Part shown: positions 32,367 to 42,644 of the stretch, piece by piece | Position numbering within the stretch: position 1 is the first letter of the stretch | Layout: each line of letters begins with the position of its first letter | Assembly (NCBI GenBank): GCA_019828595.1 | Contig: JAHQRK010000002.1 | Location: 620,001-684,000, forward strand | Origin: Aphanomyces cochlioides | Lineage: Eukaryota > Oomycota > Saprolegniomycetes > Saprolegniales > Verrucalvaceae | Length of the DNA stretch: 64,000 bases | Reading direction: 5' to 3' | Notes under the pieces: generated by a model | Told to the model about the DNA's origin: nothing | Databases searched by the model: none | The model's input: the letters and a program-made list of their open reading frames with translations, nothing else | Translations under genes and position numbers: made by a program

Positions 32367-35300
32367 AGTGGTCGCGGCTGGTCATTTTGTCAAGCTCCCC
32401 ATACTTGAAGTGACGACGAGCAACCTCAATGGGCTGAAAGAAAACGGACATCTTGTTGCACGGCGTCTTCGGAAACCGACACAAGCTGTTCTCTTTCAAG
32501 AAACGAAACTCAACAACGCAAAACATCTTGACACTTTCCACACTCACCTCGACAACGAAGTGGGTGTTAGCAAGTACAAACTTTTTACCAACGACTTACG
32601 AACAACCCGCACGGACAATTTGAACAACCGTCGATGTGGCGTTGCATCATACTTTCACGAATCGATGCCTGGATTCTCAAGCCTGGTGCACTTATCACAA
32701 CACGATATCCCTGGCCGTTATATTGTGATCAAAACGTACTGGGATGAAACCCCAGTCTACATCCACAACATTTACGCGCCAGTTACCCCTCAACATCGGG
32801 CTAGTTTCTTTGACAGTCTCCCTCGCGCTTTTGAAGCTAACAGTGTACACCTGGTTGGGGGAGATTTTAACCTTCCTGTCAACGAACACCTCGATGCTTC
32901 CAAACCACGGCAAGATCACACCTTTGGAAAAGTCGAATGTCTTGCCTGGCTGTCACAACTAGGAGTCATCGACGCGTGGCGCCTACACCACCCTCACGAA
33001 AGACTGGCAAGCGGTCCAGGACGAAGCAATCGTCTGGACTACTGGTTCATTGACCAAGATTTAGTTGCCCAATCCTACCAAAGCTCAAAATATGCCACTA
33101 ACAGCTTTGCCGGAGATCACTTGGAGCACACTGTCGTTCTCTCTACAAGTCATACACCCACGACCCGTGGCTACTGGAGGCTGCCGAGAGAGCTACTCAA
33201 AGACCCGCTCGTCATCAAAGCCATACGAGAAGAGGCATCACACCTCCTCTCTGAGATGCGTGCGGACGAATCGACAAACATGGGAGCCGTCTGGTATGGG
33301 TGGCTTAAGCGAATCAAACGACGTTTACAACAATGTCATCGCCACCACCTCCAATCCATGCAACACGAGCTCAAAAGCCTAAAACTGAGACATATATCTG
33401 CACAACGATCATACGAAGCTGGCTTGCTCGACGAGGCTGCCGTTGATGCTACTCGGTTGGCGCTGGAAAACGCAAGAATCGAATATCGCCAATACCGCAT
33501 GGATCAGCAATTCGATTTTCATGCAAATGTCAACGAACGTGGTACGAGCCACTTCTTTCGAAGGCCACAAGGACTCAAGGTTCCTATCACGACGGTCAAC
33601 GTCGATGGCATTCCCGTGTCTGATCCTACCACTATCAAAGAGAGATTCACTGCCCATTGGAAGGCAATAATGACTACCACTCGTGGCGAACAACCTCGGC
33701 TAAACCGGGCGAGGCGGAGGGCTGTCATACGGTTTATCTCCCGCAAACTCAATGATGAGCAACGCGAGGAGCTAGACAGACCTATCACAGCAGCCGAGCT
33801 GTGTAGTGCTCTCAAGACAATGAGTCCAAACAAGTCTCCTGGTCCTGATGGATGGCCAGCGGCCTTCTTCCAAGTAGCACCCGAGGCTTTCTCCGAAATC
33901 CTGGTCAGGGTCTTCAACTACCAACTTCACCACCACGGTAAACTACTCCTTCAACAAAGGCGTAGTGCTGTGGCTCTGCTCTTCAAAGCTGGTGATCGAG
34001 GCGATCCTGGAAACTACCGACCTATTGCACTCATGTCAGTGGAGGTGAAGATACTATCCCGTGCCCTCGCTTATCGCCTGGCTACAGTAGCTCCTCATCT
34101 CATTCACCCAAGTCAAGCTGGCTTTGTCCCAGGACGACGGCTGCATGACCACGTCCTGCTTGTGCAAACTTTGCAAACGTTTTGCACCAACGAAGATCAC
34201 GACTACTATGCAACATTCCTTGACTTTTCGAAAGCGTACGACATGGTGGATCGAGAATTCATGCTTGATGTGCTGAGAGAAGTCAACACTGGTGATGGTT
34301 TCATTGCGTGGGTAGCTCTTTTGTACGACTCACCTTTGGTCCAGATCATCTTCAATGGCGAGCTTGGCCCTAAGATCCGACCTACCCGAGGCGTCAAACA
34401 AGGCTGTCCTTTATCATGCCTACTGTTCGTCCTATACCTAGAACCTCTTGGTGAGATGCTCCGAGCGTCCCCACATCTTGGAATCGCTCTCCCCACGACT
34501 CAGTTATTACGAGTATATTCTTTGCCGACGACTCGACGTTGTTATCAAACTCGCTGCAATCTGCTGTGGAGCAAATGGCAATTGTGGAAGAGTTTTGCAC
34601 GGCTTCAGGGGCCCGTCTGAATCGTTCCAAGTGCATGACCTTGGTTCTCAACGACCATCTCGATCAAGAAGACATCGAAGCAGATGGTTTGCTCAATATC
34701 GTACCAACTGGTCAGTGTACGAAATATCTTGGTATTCTCTTTGGCCATCGACTTTCGGCTGACTCCCAACTTCAAAAACTCAACGACAAATTCATCTCGT
34801 CCTTTCAACTATGGGGTAAACGAGCAAGGACATTGCAGGGCCGAAAGCTTATTGCCTCCACGATGTTGCTATCTATGTTGTGGCATGTAACAGCCGTTGT
34901 ACCTGTGCCTCCTGCTATGGTCGTTACGTGGCAACAAATGTTAAACAAGTTCATACTTTGCCGCAAGACCCAGCTCGATGAGAGTTACCGTCCCTCAATC
35001 CATAGAAGGTGGCAGTACGACAAGCCTTTAGGCTTGGGAATCCCCCACATTGCATCGAGGCTGCGAACACAACGCCTTCTTCGTTTACAGCTCTTTATGT
35101 CTGCCGATTCTCCTGGTGAAATCCTGGTGTGGAAGAAACTTGTACAGCGACAATTTAGCCGCACAATACATCAGTTATTCCGAGACAGTCACCCATTCGA
35201 TTTTCTTTCATACTACCCAAATGCAAGCTCCAAGTGGCTTTTGCTTCGCGAGCTCCATCCACTGTGGCTTGATACTTGGAAACATTGGTCAGCCACAGAC

Positions 35301-36470
35301 ATGAGTAAGCGAATCGGCGTGCCTCCAAATCTCGACACGGTACTGAACCTCCCGGTATGGCTCACAGCCTACGACGCAATGCACTTCGGCTCTGCTAAGA
35401 TGTTAGCAAATGTCGTGAAAGATGAAGACATGCGTCTCTGGTGCCGCCACGGGGCCAAAAATGGTCTCAGATGCCTGAAGGATTTCCTGACCCCACATGG
35501 CGCTTGGCCAACAGAGCCATGTTCGTGAACCGAATGTCGTCGAACAATCCAGCTGCCCAAGTTTGTCTAAACCAGGACGGAGTCATGGACTTTGCCACAT
35601 TGCCCCGCACAACCGACATTTACAATCAACTCACACGAATCTTCGACAAAGTTGTTCGATCGTTTGACATTCGGCAAGGGTCGCCACTGCCTAATGTCCC
35701 GACTTGTCAACATCCGTTTACAGCCAGAATCAAGGATGCTGATTTACCTTTCGAGTCGTGGCCCAAGAAAAACGTGGTGCATTTAGCTTACCACGCCCCC
35801 CAGACTGAAGCTATACATCCTATGAAGACTACGACAAGAACTGACAAAGACATAGCAAAGTATATCCGTCTCATTCGTACTGTGTGTAATCTACCTCCAC
35901 CTGTTCAAGGCGATGTATGGTTTCGATTGCACATGAAGATGTTACCCGTCAACTCGAGGTTTTCCTATATGCAGATCCAAAACCCTGACGCTATTTGTTG
36001 TGTCTACGAAGATTGCGGATGTTGAGACTTTTCATCATGCCTTCCATACATGTCATCATGTACATCAAGTTTGGATGTTCCAAGAGCGAGCATGGAGTGC
36101 TTATGGTGTTAAGTTTGATTGGGCAACCACCACGAATATCAGTCGCTTCAAGACCAATACGCGAGGAAAACACCTGCATGACGCATTATTCAAATTATGG
36201 TCCCTCCTTTGTGCTTCCATCACGTACTCCTTATGGACTCAAAGAAATGCAACCAAGTTCGATGGCAAAAAGCCTCTACCGATTTTACTATGGAACGAGA
36301 TTATATTTGTCAGTTGGACAGCTTCCATCAGGCGAACAATTCGTTTGCTCTCGCCTGACGACTTCGACTATCGAAACATCATCGAAGCGGTCTCAGTCCT
36401 TTTCTCTCAAGCTGGATACAACGAGCTATTCGAAAAATATCCCATGTCTTTTCGAGTTGAACACCAGTAA
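32335..36470 (+). pseudogene. LINE ORF2: AP endonuclease, reverse transcriptase, zinc-binding region; frameshifted
   Basis: The frame opens at 32335 inside ORF1 and has no ATG before the endonuclease domain starts, so expression would need frameshifting or reinitiation at the ORF1 stop. The AP-endonuclease-like domain includes VTTSNLNGLKENG, LFQETKL, HLVGGDFNLPVN and FAGDHLEHTVV. The reverse transcriptase has KSPGPDGWPAAFFQ, NYRPIALMSVEVKI, HPSQAGFVPGRR, ATFLDFSKAYDMV and TRGVKQGCPLS. The catalytic FADD is encoded at 34518-34532 in a shifted frame after a one-base indel near 34510. Further shifts lie near 35490-35530 and 36015. A His/Cys region (ETFHHAFHTCHHVHQVW) resembles the zinc-binding domain downstream of LINE reverse transcriptases. 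The last frame stops at 36470. Confidence 0.87.
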
Positions 36471-36617
36471 TTTGATTACAAGCCCCAGCTGTATTCTTGA
36501 CTTGGTATCCCAGCTGAATTTTTGATTGGGAATCCTGGCGACCATCACTCACGATCCGCGCAAAACATTTCACTGCCCAATCAAATCGTGCCTGACTCAA
36601 GTGTCGCAACTGAGAAT

Positions 36618-37898
36618 ATGTTCAGTGAGAATCTCAAAACAATTCTCCAAGACTCACTTTTGATTTTACCCAAGACAACAACAATGGAAGCTTCAACGAT
36701 TTTCACTGCCGATAGCGTACTCCCCGCGCAGACGTCGAGACCCATAACTACACGAGGTGTGGGGAGCTCGATGTCTCCAGGGATTACTCTTGAGGGAGTG
36801 GATGGAGTTGAGATTTCTGTACCTATGACGCAATCATCCGACACTCGTCCTTCAAGTCCAGTTACAACTGAAGAACACCAATTTACTCCTGATATGTCCA
36901 TTTTGAACTCGAGCACCCGCGAATTTGACCCCTTGGGCAATGACAATGGATCTCCGCTACCATCCCTCATGGATCTATTGGACGATGTTTCTGTTCCAGC
37001 CAGGCCACAAACGAATGCGACAACGGCTGATGCCCCAACCAACCGCCCACGCACTCTGCGAATTCCAACCGACGATGATGACATCGATGAAGTGTTGTTT
37101 ATCGATGACCACCGCGAAGTGGCATCAATGCGAAATCGAATTTCAACTATTCAATACCAAGTCAACTGGAAGTTTCAACGCCCGGATGGACTCGACAAAG
37201 ACTGGTTCGACGAAAAAGACCTCAGCGGGTGTCAAGAAGCCGTGGCGATGTACCAACGATGGCGACAAGCTGGAGCCCACTTCCTCACGAACACTGGTCT
37301 CGCCCCAACGCTTGCTGAATTTCGAGCGATGGATCCTCTGTGGCTAGAAATTGGCAACAACAGTGACAAATCTTGTCTTGCGGCTGCAATCCGAATCGTT
37401 GCTACCAATTTGAATGTCTCCAATTTTGAGCTCAGCGAAGAAGTCATTTCGGGTTTCAAAGAGGCCCATGGAGTTCCTCAAGACGCGGGCATTCCCCCTT
37501 CCAAGATGCATGATTTTCTCAAGCTGGCATACACACATGGATTCCACTACAACGACGCCATATTCTCCCGTCAACTGCTCAAGCAATCGGTGGGTGATCC
37601 AATTCGTGATATCTGTAGAGCGATATTGGATGAGCCTGACGGAGAATTCTTGGTTGTTTCTGTCACTGATTCAACATCCCATTGCTGGGTCCTCGCCAAG
37701 CGATACAAGCGCTGCATAGACCGAAGTCTATGTATGATCCAAGACAATGAAAATGTATACCCCCTGGGTCAGATGCCAAGAGTCAGTTTTATCCGACATA
37801 TTCGCCGTGTTAGCTTACAAACACCGAAGAAATCGAAGTCCCAACGTCGAAGCGAATCAAGAAAACGAAAAGCCAAATTGATTTCCAATTCAGCCTAG
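36618..37898 (+). CDS. LINE ORF3: chromodomain-like segment plus putative papain-fold cysteine peptidase
   Basis: From the ATG at 36618 an intact 426-residue frame lies inside the LINE target duplications, separated from ORF2 by two stops in the same frame. The N-terminal half is Ser/Thr-rich and acidic. A segment near residues 165-215 (TIQYQVNWKFQRPDG, DWFDEKDLSG, AMYQRW) resembles a chromodomain. The C-terminal half has the order Cys-His-Asp: SDKSCLAAAIRIV (Cys 253), STSHCWVLAK (His 355), CMIQDNENVYPL (Asp 376), as in OTU/papain-like peptidases, and ends in a basic tail. Unlike ORF2 it has no frameshift. Function is not known; deubiquitinase-like or polyprotein-processing roles are speculation. 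Confidence 0.6.
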   Translation: MFSENLKTILQDSLLILPKTTTMEASTIFTADSVLPAQTSRPITTRGVGSSMSPGITLEGVDGVEISVPMTQSSDTRPSSPVTTEEHQFTPDMSILNSSTREFDPLGNDNGSPLPSLMDLLDDVSVPARPQTNATTADAPTNRPRTLRIPTDDDDIDEVLFIDDHREVASMRNRISTIQYQVNWKFQRPDGLDKDWFDEKDLSGCQEAVAMYQRWRQAGAHFLTNTGLAPTLAEFRAMDPLWLEIGNNSDKSCLAAAIRIVATNLNVSNFELSEEVISGFKEAHGVPQDAGIPPSKMHDFLKLAYTHGFHYNDAIFSRQLLKQSVGDPIRDICRAILDEPDGEFLVVSVTDSTSHCWVLAKRYKRCIDRSLCMIQDNENVYPLGQMPRVSFIRHIRRVSLQTPKKSKSQRRSESRKRKAKLISNSA

Positions 37899-37976
37899 CA
37901 GTTGGAAATGGGATGAGCCTTCGGGCAATATTAGTTTGTAGTTTACATTAACTACAAATAGACTCCCCATTGACAT

Positions 37977-37994
37977 TGAGCTAAACGGGACAGT
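37977..37994. repeat. LINE target-site duplication, right copy
   Basis: Exact copy of 29835-29852. Here the 14 bases of tRNA-Lys 5' end are an orphan fragment with no tRNA body. Confidence 0.9.
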
Positions 37995-38075
37995 ACAATT
38001 CTTCGGAATTTAAAATAATAATGCCATGAATAGACCATGTTGGATTTGTGCTCTGAGATTTTGTTCACGACAGCA

Positions 38076-39104
38076 ATGAATGATCCATACGCAGACCTCC
38101 CTGTAGCTTCGTCCACAACAAAGAAGCGAGGTCATGATCAAGTAGACGACCCATATGCAGATCTTCCGAGTGTATCTAAACCTCAAGATGTACCTCGTAC
38201 TGAAGCAACGGAGGAGCCTCTGAAGACGAAGAAGAAAACTACCCAAGAGCTGGGTGACAACGATGAGACACCAAAGGAGCCTTTGGATGCATGCCAAACC
38301 ATCACGAAGTTGAAAGGATACATGGTATGTCTGTATGGTCTTGCGTTTGAGCTAACTGTATACGTAGCTTGTTGACAAGAAGTTTGCAAAAGCATCAGTG
38401 CTGTTTGCGAAGTTGCTCGAGGAGCAATGCACGACAACTCCAACAGACGAACGCATGTCGCTATTGATGCAGACTATCCAAGATGTGATGGAGGCAAAGA
38501 AAGAACGTATTCACCATGCAGACGCACGAAATGATTTTGCAGCACTCATCCGTGTGGTCGACAAGTACGTCTTGATCACTTCAATAGGTTCTCACGCTCT
38601 TTGTACAGAAATCGCGATGCTTTACTCGAGGCATCTGAATTCGAGAGCGATGAGATTGATAATTGGGTCTTAGATGCAGTACTACACAACCAGCTCTTCA
38701 CAGACGACACGTTTCTCTTTGCGAAAACTGCCAAGCAAATTGCAGCACATATCACGGACCGCCGCGACAATGCGGTTGAAATGGACAATTTCCAAGATAT
38801 TGAAGCCTTGGACGCAGTCTTATTGCCGTGTCTGCGAACATTGATGGGTCGACATGCCACTTCATGGGCCAAAACGCCAGTTGAAATGGTTCTCGGGCTC
38901 TGTACAGCTCGACGTCTTACGTTTGGAGAGGCAGCTCGCGCGCAGATCGACGAATGGACTTCAGCAATTCATCAACGAAAAGTTGCTCCAAATGGGAAGC
39001 CAAGTGCCGCGGCGGAAATGCGAAAGAATGTAGTCGCTTACAATCAAACCCAGACCGGCATCAAAGTCGGCAAAAGCAACCATCCACTCTACAATAAAGA
39101 CTAA
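38076..39104 (+). CDS. unknown 313-aa protein with DPYADLP repeat
   Basis: Exons 38076-38324, 38368-38564 and 38609-39104, with introns of 43 and 44 nt, join in frame. The N-terminus has two near-identical units (NDPYADLPVASS, DDPYADLPSVSK), followed by a Lys/Glu-rich linker. The rest is predicted helical (KKFAKASVLFAKLLEEQ, WVLDAVLHNQLFTDDTFLFA, SNHPLYNKD at the end). I do not recognise a family. The LINE 3' end and its target duplication lie only 82 bp upstream of the ATG, so the insertion sits in or near the promoter. Another in-frame ATG at 38037 would add 13 residues. Confidence 0.7.
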
Positions 39105-39522
39105 GAGCTTGGCTTCTGTTCTATAATGGTCTCATTGTTGACCTATTGCCTCCAAAGATACAGCAAAAGGGTTTCATAACAGAAAGTACACCGTCGTGAG
39201 CGAGAGTGAGTAAAAATAGCATCGAGACCGTTTGCCCTCCAAGAAATGTATCACAAGTCGTAAAATCGCACTATGACCAAACTGTGTGACTCCATCTCGG
39301 TTATCCTCATAGCATGGCGTACTGCGCTTGGTGTAATTCTACCTGCAAAGGCCAACCCATTTGTGCCCTGCTTTCTTCTGCGCAATTTGCAAAATGCGAT
39401 CCAAGATGCCATATCTTGAATAATAAAATAAATAAACTTGAATAAACTATAGAGTTTGTTGAAATATTTTATAATAATACGTAATAACCTCTGCCTTTTT
39501 CATTTTTAAAAAGATCGACAGC
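39105..39522. other. intergenic, no feature recognised
   Basis: 418 bp between two plus-strand genes, AT-rich near its end, as expected for 3' and 5' flanks. Confidence 0.5.
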
Positions 39523-42500
39523 ATGTTGAGCCGAATCGCAGCATGGCTTGTCCCTTCCGCCGCTCCAGGTGACGACGAGAACTCCAAGAAGCGATATGAA
39601 CTATTGGTAATTACTACTTTATGCTCCATATAATCTTGTTTTGGTAGGCTCAGCTCAAGAAAGCAGTCATGGATGTATGCAATTGGTATGAAGAAAAGAA
39701 CAAATTGGACTTTCAAGGAAAGCGGCCGCTAGAAGAAGAGGATATTGGGATGCACGATCTTCTATTGTGCATTCAAAGCTGCCTACAACATGGTCTTCGC
39801 GATGATGCTACGTCGTTTTGGATCGTTTTGAATTTTATCCAGACAACTCTAACGGATCCAACGGAGCCTATCTGTTTAGCAATTAAAGAAGCATCAGAGG
39901 GATCTCAAACAGACAACGGGAAATGTAGATACTGGGTTCGCACTGCACTCAATCGGTTTCTTGTTGAGCCTACTATCACGGTATGTTCACGTGCCTTGCC
40001 CAGATAATGAAGCCTTTCAGGCTGCTATTTCTCCTGCAAACGAGTCATTCATTCGTGCCACGTACGATGACCATGCGCTGTTGCGTTGTTCAGAAGCAGC
40101 AACGATCATGGTGCAACTCTTATCATATCTGCGGGAGTTATCCTTTAATTTGCAACTTTCGGACCGTGAATTCTCTCGTCGACGCACAAGCCTTCCCAAA
40201 GTGGTGTCGAATGTTCTCCATGCTCATGGTGTTGATCTACTTTTCGAAAAAGTCGAAGCCTTGGTGGATGATGTCGCTTCCCAGGGTATTCTATTAAAGT
40301 CATACTTTGTTTGAACTTGTATTAGCTGAGGAATACATGTCAACAAGAGCTCGTGCGCTGTCAGACCGACAAAAAGTGAACTTCAAATCCTTATGATAAA
40401 TGACACTCTTTCTAGGGAATCAAACCTTGGCAACACGTCTTCAACGTCGAGTTGTCATTTCTCGTTCGAAATCCCTATCACACTCGCTATGCCTTCATCA
40501 ATCCACATTTGGCTGTACCAAATTTTTTAATTGAGTGCCTCGACTATTTGCAACTCAACGCATCCACGCCCCGCCTATTTCGCACAACAGTCTCGCAAAT
40601 CTACGTGACACCAGTGAAGGATTATATTGAAACACACGGAAATTTACCCAAGCAACTTGACCCACATGTTGCCTCGACCATCCTGATCGAATTTTTGCGT
40701 CACATTCCGGAACCTTTGATTACATCCGAGCGATACGATGCATTTATATCCTCAAGCAGAATGACCGATCCAGCCGACCGAGTTCGAAATTTGACTTGCT
40801 TGGTCGCAGATTTACCTGTGGAATACAAAGTGACGATGGAGTTGGTAATTTAGGTTCTTTCCTGTGTGTTGCTCATTCCTTATACTTAGGTGTTTGGGGC
40901 CTTGGCAAAAATTTTAACTCATTCAGAGGAAAATGGACTGAATATTGGCACATTATCAATCGCACTAGCACCTGCCATCGTTCGTAAACGTGAAACCAGA
41001 GAAAACAAAACACAAATGCAATCTCAAGAAGTTCGCATGGCCGCCATAGGCGCCCATGTTGTGGAGCTTCTCGTAGAACATCACGAAACAATTTTTCAGC
41101 CCGTGCGCGACATGATCCTCAAAGCAAAAAAGGTGACTTTACTTTAGTCTCGACTGTCATGACGAAATCAATTAGGAATTTGCGAAGAAGCAAGAATTCT
41201 TGGATACATTCGCAATTATGGTCAAACAGCCAGTTGAAGCCGATGATCCAACCCTCGTTGCCATTTGGAGTTGTATGACGAAATATCAGCATGCAGTGGC
41301 AAATACAAGTAACTACAATGGAGAACCACTGGACGGGATCGAGCTTTGGCATTCATTTGGCTTTCGAGAAGCACAAATTGTGGACAATTTTCAATCAGGT
41401 GGACAATTGATGGCTCGTTGTGTGGCATATTTTCTCGAAAATGACGAAACGGCATGCCAGGTATTCATTTAAGTAAGCACATACCTCACGTTTATAACAG
41501 CTGATGGTTCAACGTTTGAATGAATACAATATGCCAGTTGCATTTGCAGCTTTGGTAATGGTTTTGCTCAATGTATTGAAATTAGCACCAACACCACAGC
41601 AACCAGTACTTGATTTTACTATTCTCTCAATGGAGCCATTCTGGGAAATTTTTGACGAGAAGGATTTCTTCCTTCGATTGTTTGGACTGAGTGTACGTGT
41701 TTTTGATCATAACTGGACTGTTGGGTCCCGAGCTGATTTTGGGCGCATCTTGGAAGAGACTGAAGCTCAAATGGCGTGGCTTCTCCAGCGATCACCATCT
41801 TCTTTCGATGACATTGTGGACGATTGGGTGTTATACCGCAAACAAGCGACTACAAAGGCTGCCACAATGATTGAAGAAAGGTAAGTCCATGGCAATTGTT
41901 TTCTAAACATTACTAGTATTGCGATACAAAATCAATGTACCGCAAAATTGATTGGAACATCAAGCATTCTGTCCGGGGTGAATTTGTCCGAGTTAAACGA
42001 AGTGCTGCCAATTACATGCCAGCTTTGCAAATGGAAACTACTCTTCAGGTACTATGTGTCATCGGCTAAGACCCAAACACTCTATTAGCAATGAAGTCCA
42101 CGGCAGTTCGCTCAATTCTTTACTTATGCTGTGTAAAGGACAGGTAACTCGGCAATCAATTCTTTGAGTTCATGAGCACAATCACTTAGAGCCCAACACT
42201 ACTAGTTTTGAAAGAGGACAACGGAACAATCTTCGGTGGATTTGCATCAGACGTATGGCATACCTCTGCAAATTATTATGGAAACGGCGAGAGTTTCATC
42301 TTTCGGTTTACTCCGCTTGGAAAACTTGAGAAATATTCTTGGAGCCGCAAGAATAATTACTTTCAATTGTGCAACGAAGAGTCTCTAGTCATGGGTGGCG
42401 GGAATTCTTTTGGATTATACTTGGTAAACTGTCTACTGGTGAATTAACAATTAACACATGGTTAGGATGCCGATTTGGTTCATGGAACGACCGGAAAGTG

Positions 42501-42588
42501 CGACACATATAGCTCCGAACCTTTGGTGCCTGGAGAAAATTTTGCATGCACTCATGTTGAAGTCTGGGGTTTTACTATGGAAGGATAA
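39523..42588 (+). CDS. RUN-RhoGAP-TLDc multidomain protein
   Basis: Twelve exons were inferred: 39523-39606, 39648-39980, 40021-40285, 40326-40375, 40416-40844, 40890-41132, 41176-41460, 41501-41880, 41917-42048, 42089-42143, 42190-42423, 42466-42588. Introns are 36-46 nt and the total is 870 residues in one frame. Residues about 25-215 look like a RUN domain (LLLCIQSCLQHGL, TSFWIVLNFI). Residues about 250-470 are a RhoGAP domain with the arginine finger in RLFRTTVSQ (Arg 300) and IPEPLITSERYDAF. Residues about 705-870 are a TLDc domain (GQSPTLLVLKEDNGTIFGGF, VMGGGNSFGLYL, EVWGFTM). RUN domains bind small GTPases, RhoGAP stimulates Rho-family GTP hydrolysis, and TLDc proteins can bind V-ATPase. 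The gene is tail-to-tail with anoctamin copy 2, 56 bp between stops. Confidence 0.87.
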
Positions 42589-42644
42589 TATTTTGTATCG
42601 AACAAAGACGACTTGTGGAAAACATATTTACATTACATAATACA

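Larger units (their letters stand above)
29853..37976 (+). mobile_element. non-LTR retrotransposon (APE-type LINE) inserted at a tRNA gene, full length
   Basis: The 8.1-kb element is bounded by an exact 18-bp target duplication (29835-29852, 37977-37994). It has a short 5' leader, ORF1 (29901-32366), an overlapping ORF2 with AP-endonuclease, reverse transcriptase and zinc-binding region (to 36470), and a third ORF (36618-37898). A 78-bp 3' UTR follows. There is no poly(A) tail or simple A-rich repeat. Instead a stem-loop (37935-37942 with 37951-37958, loop TTACATTA) lies 18 bp from the end. ORF2 has frameshifts, so this copy is inactive despite being full length. Confidence 0.9.
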
